Shown piece after piece: positions 58,820 through 64,000 of a stretch of DNA of 64,000 bases (its first letter is position 1; each line of letters begins with the position of its first letter). The position numbers and the translations under genes were made by a program. The DNA comes from Helichrysum umbraculigerum. Lineage: Eukaryota; Streptophyta; Magnoliopsida; Asterales; Asteraceae. The DNA lies in NCBI GenBank assembly GCA_949592205.1, contig CATIUR010000001.1:211984250-212048249 (forward strand), in the 5' to 3' direction. The notes under the pieces were generated by a model that did not search any database, was not told the origin of the DNA, and worked only from the letters and a program-made list of their open reading frames with translations.

Positions 58820-60000
58820 GATTGATCATATCACGTATATGATCCTTGGTTCCATGCACATATTAAAAATACTTTTAATTTAACACTATAAAATTTTTGT
58901 AGTATGGGCGGCTGTCTATATTATCCCGGCCTTGTATACAATAATCTATTTGATTTACCCTATTTAACAAATTGTTTTGTTGTTAAATTTTTTTTTAGTG
59001 TTAATGGAAACATCATACACGTAATTGATTTTCAAAACATTCCATTCACTTCATGTGTTTTCTTCAACGTACGTAATTTTCATATTCCAAAATGTAGGTG
59101 TTTATCAAATCATATTTAATTGTGATCGAAAAATAATCCTCATGTAAAATTTCATTAAATCTTTTGTCAATTAATTAAAGCCTTGAATTTTATATTAAAA
59201 CTTATAAAATAGTCATCATATATATTTTAACTACAAAGGATATATCATATTATTTTTTGTAGTTTTTGAGGTAAAAGGTATTAACCGGCAACCCCGACCG
59301 GTCTACAAGCTGCCAATTCCATAATGTGGGGGGCTGACTCACGCAACGATTGTGGTTATGGGGGTGTCAGGGTTTGAACCCCTGACCTTATGCTATTTGG
59401 GGCAAAGATGTCCCTACCCATTAACAAATGAGCTCCACGTCATTGGCATTTTATTTTCTGTAGTAAAGTATAGGAAAACAAGAAAACGATGTGTATTAAC
59501 TAGATTATTGATTTGACCAAAACAATGATTAGTGGCCAATTTGATATATTTTTAGTAAACGACTCACTAACCATTTCATCAATGCAAATAACATACAAGT
59601 ATACAACATTGTTAACAAATATAAACACTCAGTATTAGTTTTCATGTAGTATTTTATAACATCAAACGTACCCATTATTTGGGCTTAAAAAGTCTACTTT
59701 GATAAATATTTTTTATAATGTAGCTTTTTTAGAATATAGTTAAATTGAATCACAAGATATCGCATGGCATTAAATTGAAGCTACGAGCTTTGAGTAAATT
59801 GGGATCAATACAAGGTACGATGTTTCAAACCAACAACAAAAAGTTTGCGAGTTTTTTACATCTTTTATCAAGTATCATTAGTTACTTATATAAATCCATC
59901 TACATAAAGTCACATTATCATGAATCCAACTAAATGTTTAATATACATATTAACTTACACACTTTATTATTAGAAACAAGATACTAAATACGAAACTTCA
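58820..60000. other. Intergenic with a SINE-like piece, no gene seen
   Basis: ORFs at 58904-59119 and 59745-59933 have no recognisable product. The segment ends in a Helitron 3' terminus. Confidence 0.4.
59262..59445 (-). mobile_element. tRNA-derived SINE candidate
   Basis: On the minus strand TGGAGCTCATTTGTTAATGG (about 59418-59437) resembles an A box. GGTTCAAACCC (59370-59380) is a good B box about 40 bases downstream, the tRNA spacing. A tail of about 100 bases ends in an A-rich segment. No TSD was identified. Confidence 0.5.
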
Positions 60001-60011
60001 TATTAAAAATC

Positions 60012-60046
60012 AACGGCCCGTATGTATACACGGGTTTAAAGTCTAG
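60012..60046 (+). mobile_element. Helitron 3' terminus
   Basis: The hairpin CCCGT-(8)-ACGGG at 60017-60034 is followed by TTTAAAGT and CTAG before T, as in the complete Helitron at 20322. The matching 5' end was not found, so only the terminus is called. Confidence 0.55.
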
Positions 60047-60543
60047 TTAATTAATATACTATTTGTTACGTCAAGTTAATATATTTTGTATAACAAACTC
60101 TAATATAATATGAACCAAATAAGACATTCATGATATTTATCAGTGTCTGTAACAATTACCTTGAACCCCACAAAACATAATCGCTAAAAATCAAGATATC
60201 GTTGTTTAATTTAGAGAAAGAAAAAAAGAAAAAGAAAAAAAGGTTTTTCTTTTGAGAAAACGAGTAATAAATTTAGGAGACATTTGACAGAGTAAAAGAA
60301 GTAAAGGGGCATATCGTGATTTGAAAATTTGCAGGGGGAAAAAGTGAAAAACATAAAAACACTGCTCGGACAATGTAATCCACTTTAACCCTCTTAAAAG
60401 CTCCTCCTGCGATTTTACTTTATAACGAACTCACAGCTAATCCTATTTTCCTTATTCCAACTATTTTTATAGATATAAAAAAAGATGTAAATTATTTGTA
60501 ATCTAACGTTTTTAATCAGAATATAAAAATAATAATATTTGTT
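60047..60543. other. Intergenic, no gene seen
   Basis: AT-rich with a poly-A/G block near 60220. Nothing was recognised. Confidence 0.45.
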
Positions 60544-60720
60544 CCTACCATCAGTGGCAGAACTTGAACCTTAGTATTGGGGAGGCAAAATTTATATTAG
60601 AGTGTGTTCACGTCATTTGAGGGGCGATTTGCAAAGAAACAAGATATTCTAGTTACACCCTCAAGTTTAGGAGTGGCGGGAACCCCCTGGCCCTACTAAT
60701 CTTCCGCCCTTGCCTACCAT
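60544..60720. mobile_element. hAT-type MITE with 8-base TSD
   Basis: The element is 60552-60712 (161 bases), with ends CAGTGGCAGAAC and, reversed, CAAGGGCGGAAG. CCTACCAT is duplicated exactly at 60544-60551 and 60713-60720, the hAT TSD length. Confidence 0.8.
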
Positions 60721-62066
60721 CACTACTATCAAGTGTTCGTTCTTACTTGAACATTCCTCTATAAATCTGTCTCTAAAAAGAAAAGAAAAAACTGCAATTC
60801 AAATGTCACTTATTGTAAATAAACCAACTTTTGGGGTATTGTAGTCATTCCCCTTCCAGCTTGTATGTTACAGGGTAAATAATTAGGAATTTAGGATGAT
60901 CGTGTGTTTATCGCAAAGGATTCTACTAATTTTAGTAATCTTCATTAATTTGTGAGTAAAAGATCTTCCTCCAACAACAAGCAATAAATGGAGACTACAA
61001 ATAATCGGCATTTCATAAATAATAAATATTGATAGTAATAACTTATTACAGTATATAACTAACATATATTTTTACTCAAAATACATGAAAGTATGCAAAA
61101 TTAGTGACATACGAAGTATTTGTTTGTAAAATCGTATTTATTCATGTGTATATATGAATATAAAATATTAAAATGGCGATAAAGCTCTAAATGAATAAAT
61201 AAATAAATAAATAAATGGTCTTTAGCTTGTGAAGACACAAGACACTGTTAGCTTTATGTAAATGACAAAAGGGTCCCCACTAAAATCATCACCGCATACT
61301 GTACTTTGGGTGTATATATTTTTTTTTAACTTTTAACTGTCCCAAACACTTTACAGAAAAAGTGATTAATAGGGAGATGTAAAAATCAAATTAAATAATA
61401 GAATGACCAAATTACCCATACTGAAAATGATAGATTTACTATTTTAGTCAATCTTGCTTTAATATCGACGAGTTGGGATACGTACATAAAAATTTAAGAA
61501 CGAATTTGAAAGCTTCATCTTTATTGCTATTTGTTAAACTAACGGATTTTGCTAACAGAAATTCTTAGAGCTTTCGTTAATACCTTGAGACATGCATTAA
61601 CTACTCCGTACTGTATTATAATCGTAACAATCTTTTGTCTCCCATTAAATTTATTTTGACCCCCTGAATTATTATAAATGTATAAATCCTTTATGCATAT
61701 ATAAAAGCCTAACAAAAGTGCTAAGAGCTTCATGTTATCAAAATCGTAAATTATATAATGTATTTTTTAGAAGAATATGACTATATGAGTAGTAAAAATG
61801 GTATACTACATTTATATTGATATATGATAACAAATTGATTTTAACGTTACAAATAACTAGAGAAGTCTATGATAATATGAAAAAGCGTGCTATGAACAAA
61901 TGTAATTTAGCTAAGTTAACAAAAATGTATTTTAAAAAGAAAAGTTCATACAATGAACTTTGGAGAGAGAAATTAATGCGAGTAAATTACACTCATAAGT
62001 CATAACACGATATGTACATTCAATAAAATAAATATGTCTCATTTATTCATGCTGAGGAGTTTATAT
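60721..62066. other. Intergenic, no gene seen
   Basis: Several short ORFs (60883-61065, 61539-61733, 61817-62005) show no family resemblance and are probably chance. Confidence 0.45.
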
Positions 62067-62842
62067 TACTAATACATGGTAAGGTTCAAATAAGACTAAA
62101 AATATCATGCCACATGTACAAAGATAATGTCTCATACTACAAAACCTATTTACCCCAAACATCAATTATCTCAAAAACGACAAATCAAAAAATCATGAAA
62201 CTTACACCATAATTTTCAGCGTTTTATCCTCTTCAATTTGCCGTCCCTAAAAGCATACTTCCGACGAATTTTTTTTTTCCATTTTTTGGTGGGTTTCATA
62301 TGTTACTAACACATGTGTTAGAGTTTTGCTTTTAGGGTTTAGGGTTGAAACCCCGAAACCCCAAAACCCAAACCTTAAACCCTAACCCCTAAACCCTAAA
62401 CCCTAAAAGCTTTATAAAACTCTAAACCCTAAATCATACTAAACCCTAAACCCTAATAAACCCTAAACCTAAACCCTAAACCATGAACCCTGCTAAATCC
62501 TAACCCTAAACTCTAACCCTAAACCCTAACTATAACCGTAAATAAAATGTACAATCAATCACTAACACATGTTTTACTAATTTATAAAACCCACCAAAAA
62601 ATTGATTTTTTTTATCGAAAGTATGCCTTGAGAGACGGCAAATCGAAGAGGATAAAACGCTGAAAATTATGGTGCAAGTTTCATGATTTTTCGATTTGTC
62701 GTTTGTGAGATAATTGATGTTTGGGGTAAATGAGTTTTATAGTATGGAACATTCTCTTTGTACATGTGGCATGATATCATTGGTTCCCTTAGTCTCACTC
62801 AAAAATCATGGTCTCATTTGATCCTTAATCTACTAATATATG
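62067..62842. mobile_element. Foldback element with telomere-like core, copy 2
   Basis: The element is 62079-62830 (752 bases), flanked by TACTAATACATG (62067-62078) and TACTAATATATG (62831-62842), a 12-base duplication with one C/T difference. The arms match copy 1 at 35696-36475 (GTAAGGTTCAAAT-type end, GACAAATC, TTTGCCGTCC, GGTGGGTTT). The core at 62330-62545 is mostly AAACCCT. Confidence 0.8.
62330..62545. repeat. Degenerate telomere-type repeats (CCCTAAA)n, copy 2
   Basis: A short GGGTTTAGGG stretch is followed by more than 15 CCCTAAA-like units with frequent variants. Confidence 0.85.
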
Positions 62843-63480
62843 ATAAGTTTATAGAAGTGGCAGATTTATAAAATTATGATGTGAAGATAATGATGTGAAT
62901 TTAATGAAATTCATAACATAGGAAATGGTCTTAGTAACTTAAAGTTGAAGTATTTGTTTTACATTGTATCTTGGAAGAGATTTGTTTCTATAACTCCAAC
63001 TTGCTGGCTTTTAAAGACGCTATCAAATCTAAGATCCAGCTGCTTAAAATCATCATTTTTGTATTCGAATATGTTTCTAAACACTTAAAGTGATAGATTA
63101 CTCATAAATTTTATGATAATGAACTCTTTAATTAGTTGTTAAGATTGTTATATGGAATATTTGAGTGTATATATAATCTCCTAAGTATTTATCATTCATC
63201 AACTACATATACAAAAATATCATTGTAATTACAGCAAAAGAAGCAACAGAAACAATTATTTTTATTACTTACCATGTCATTTTCTTAAGAGAGAGAGAGA
63301 AATGAGAAACTTTATTTAATTAATACAGTGGTACTTTTATGATTTAATGATGTACACATCCATCCATGGCAGAAAACAAGAAGGGACACCACACCACAGG
63401 ACTCTTAACAACAACAAGATAGAAGCAGAGACCAAGTGAAAGGCCAAGGCCACACCTACAAACTTTCTCTCATATTTCTA
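62843..63480. other. Intergenic; possible promoter of a rightward gene
   Basis: AT-rich, then GA-rich from about 63285. No clear TATA box or coding sequence. Confidence 0.35.
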
Positions 63481-64000
63481 GAGAGAGAAACACATACAAA
63501 AACAAAAACAAGAGAGAGAAAGTTTCAGTACTGAAGCAGAAGCAAATTCATAGATGGAGCTCAAATAATGATATGAAGATTAAAGGTTTGTGTCTCACCA
63601 AAGTAAATTAATGGGTCTCTCTTTAATCTCGATCTTTACAATAGTTTAATGAATTCAAATCTGAAGCAAAATCACAAAACCCAGAAAAAAAGCTATCAAC
63701 TTTTGCCCCCAAAAGGCAAAGATTTCTTGAAACTTGTTCTTCTTCTTATTTTCTTATTAATCTTTTTTTTTTTTTTTTGGTGGAAAATTTAAAACCCACA
63801 CAAAGATTCAAGAAGTAATCTTTATGGTTTTTCTCATTCATTATGAATTTACTTTATTGTTTTTTTTGGTGGGTTTTGCTAAATGCATCTTAAAGCTCCA
63901 AATCTTACAAACTAACAACTAAAGTTTTGTTTTTTTAACGAAAGCAGTCGAGATTTGTTGATAATTTTTCTTGTTCATACTGTACTGTGTTTTAGATTTC
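63480..64000 (+). promoter_or_regulatory. Possible 5' leader of a gene beyond the window
   Basis: A GA- and CA-rich, leader-like stretch (63478-63550) is followed by two tiny ORFs that overlap as TAATG: ATG GAG CTC AAA TAA at 63554-63568 and ATG ATA TGA at 63568-63576. A possible donor AAAG|GTTTGT lies near 63585. The remaining 400 bases look like intron or leader with long T runs. Nothing coding is visible, so the gene is only a guess. Confidence 0.25.

Overview
This looks like nuclear DNA of a flowering plant. It is AT-rich and contains spliced genes with GT-AG introns and TATA boxes, plant gene families, Tekay-type chromovirus LTR retrotransposons, Helitrons, MULE, CACTA, PIF/Harbinger and hAT miniature elements, and tRNA-derived SINE-like pieces. 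The protein families and LTR style suit an asterid, possibly Asteraceae. That placement is inference and no species is claimed. There is no plastid, mitochondrial or bacterial content.

Layout. 1-1.48 kb: end of an LTR-like sequence. 2.3-2.8 kb: CACTA-type miniature element. 4.37-4.71 kb: eight-cysteine hydrophobic-seed (lipid-transfer-like) protein. 5.3-6.7 kb: split tandem duplication. 9.16-11.80 kb (-): four-exon complex I subunit NDUFB8. 12.93-14.32 kb (-): two-exon L-lactate dehydrogenase. 14.5-15.4 kb: two foldback elements with target-site duplications (TSDs). 17.29-19.74 kb (-): ATG8 with five coding exons and an intron in its 5' leader. 20.32-21.71 kb: non-autonomous Helitron. 21.79-33.19 kb: a MULE-type element whose left arm is split by a young, apparently intact Tekay element (21835-31977, here Tekay1). 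34.55-34.74 kb (-): small DUF4535-type membrane protein. 35.7-40.2 kb: foldback and MITE cluster, including a foldback with a telomere-like core. 40.76-58.81 kb: nested LTR stack. 58.8-64 kb: SINE-like piece, Helitron end, hAT MITE, a second telomere-core foldback and possibly the leader of a rightward gene.

The nested stack can be ordered from its TSDs. Solo LTR B (40762-58814) was invaded by related element A (42141-57948). A's 3' LTR then received solo LTR D (43912-46641), and A's interior received LTR E (47553-50376). Beside E lies a gag without pol, followed by a second ORF with a predicted coiled coil and zinc knuckles.

Most interesting observation: five LTR-type sequences here carry different CpG-rich, near-palindromic repeat arrays. 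In D and E the flank is about nine-tenths identical and the array itself has been replaced. Tekay1 also has an extra intact coiled-coil ORF between primer-binding site and gag. The cellular genes (autophagy, respiration, lactate fermentation, a cell-wall or lipid-binding protein) look like unrelated neighbours. All exon joins were checked by reading frame and family similarity recalled by eye, not by alignment.
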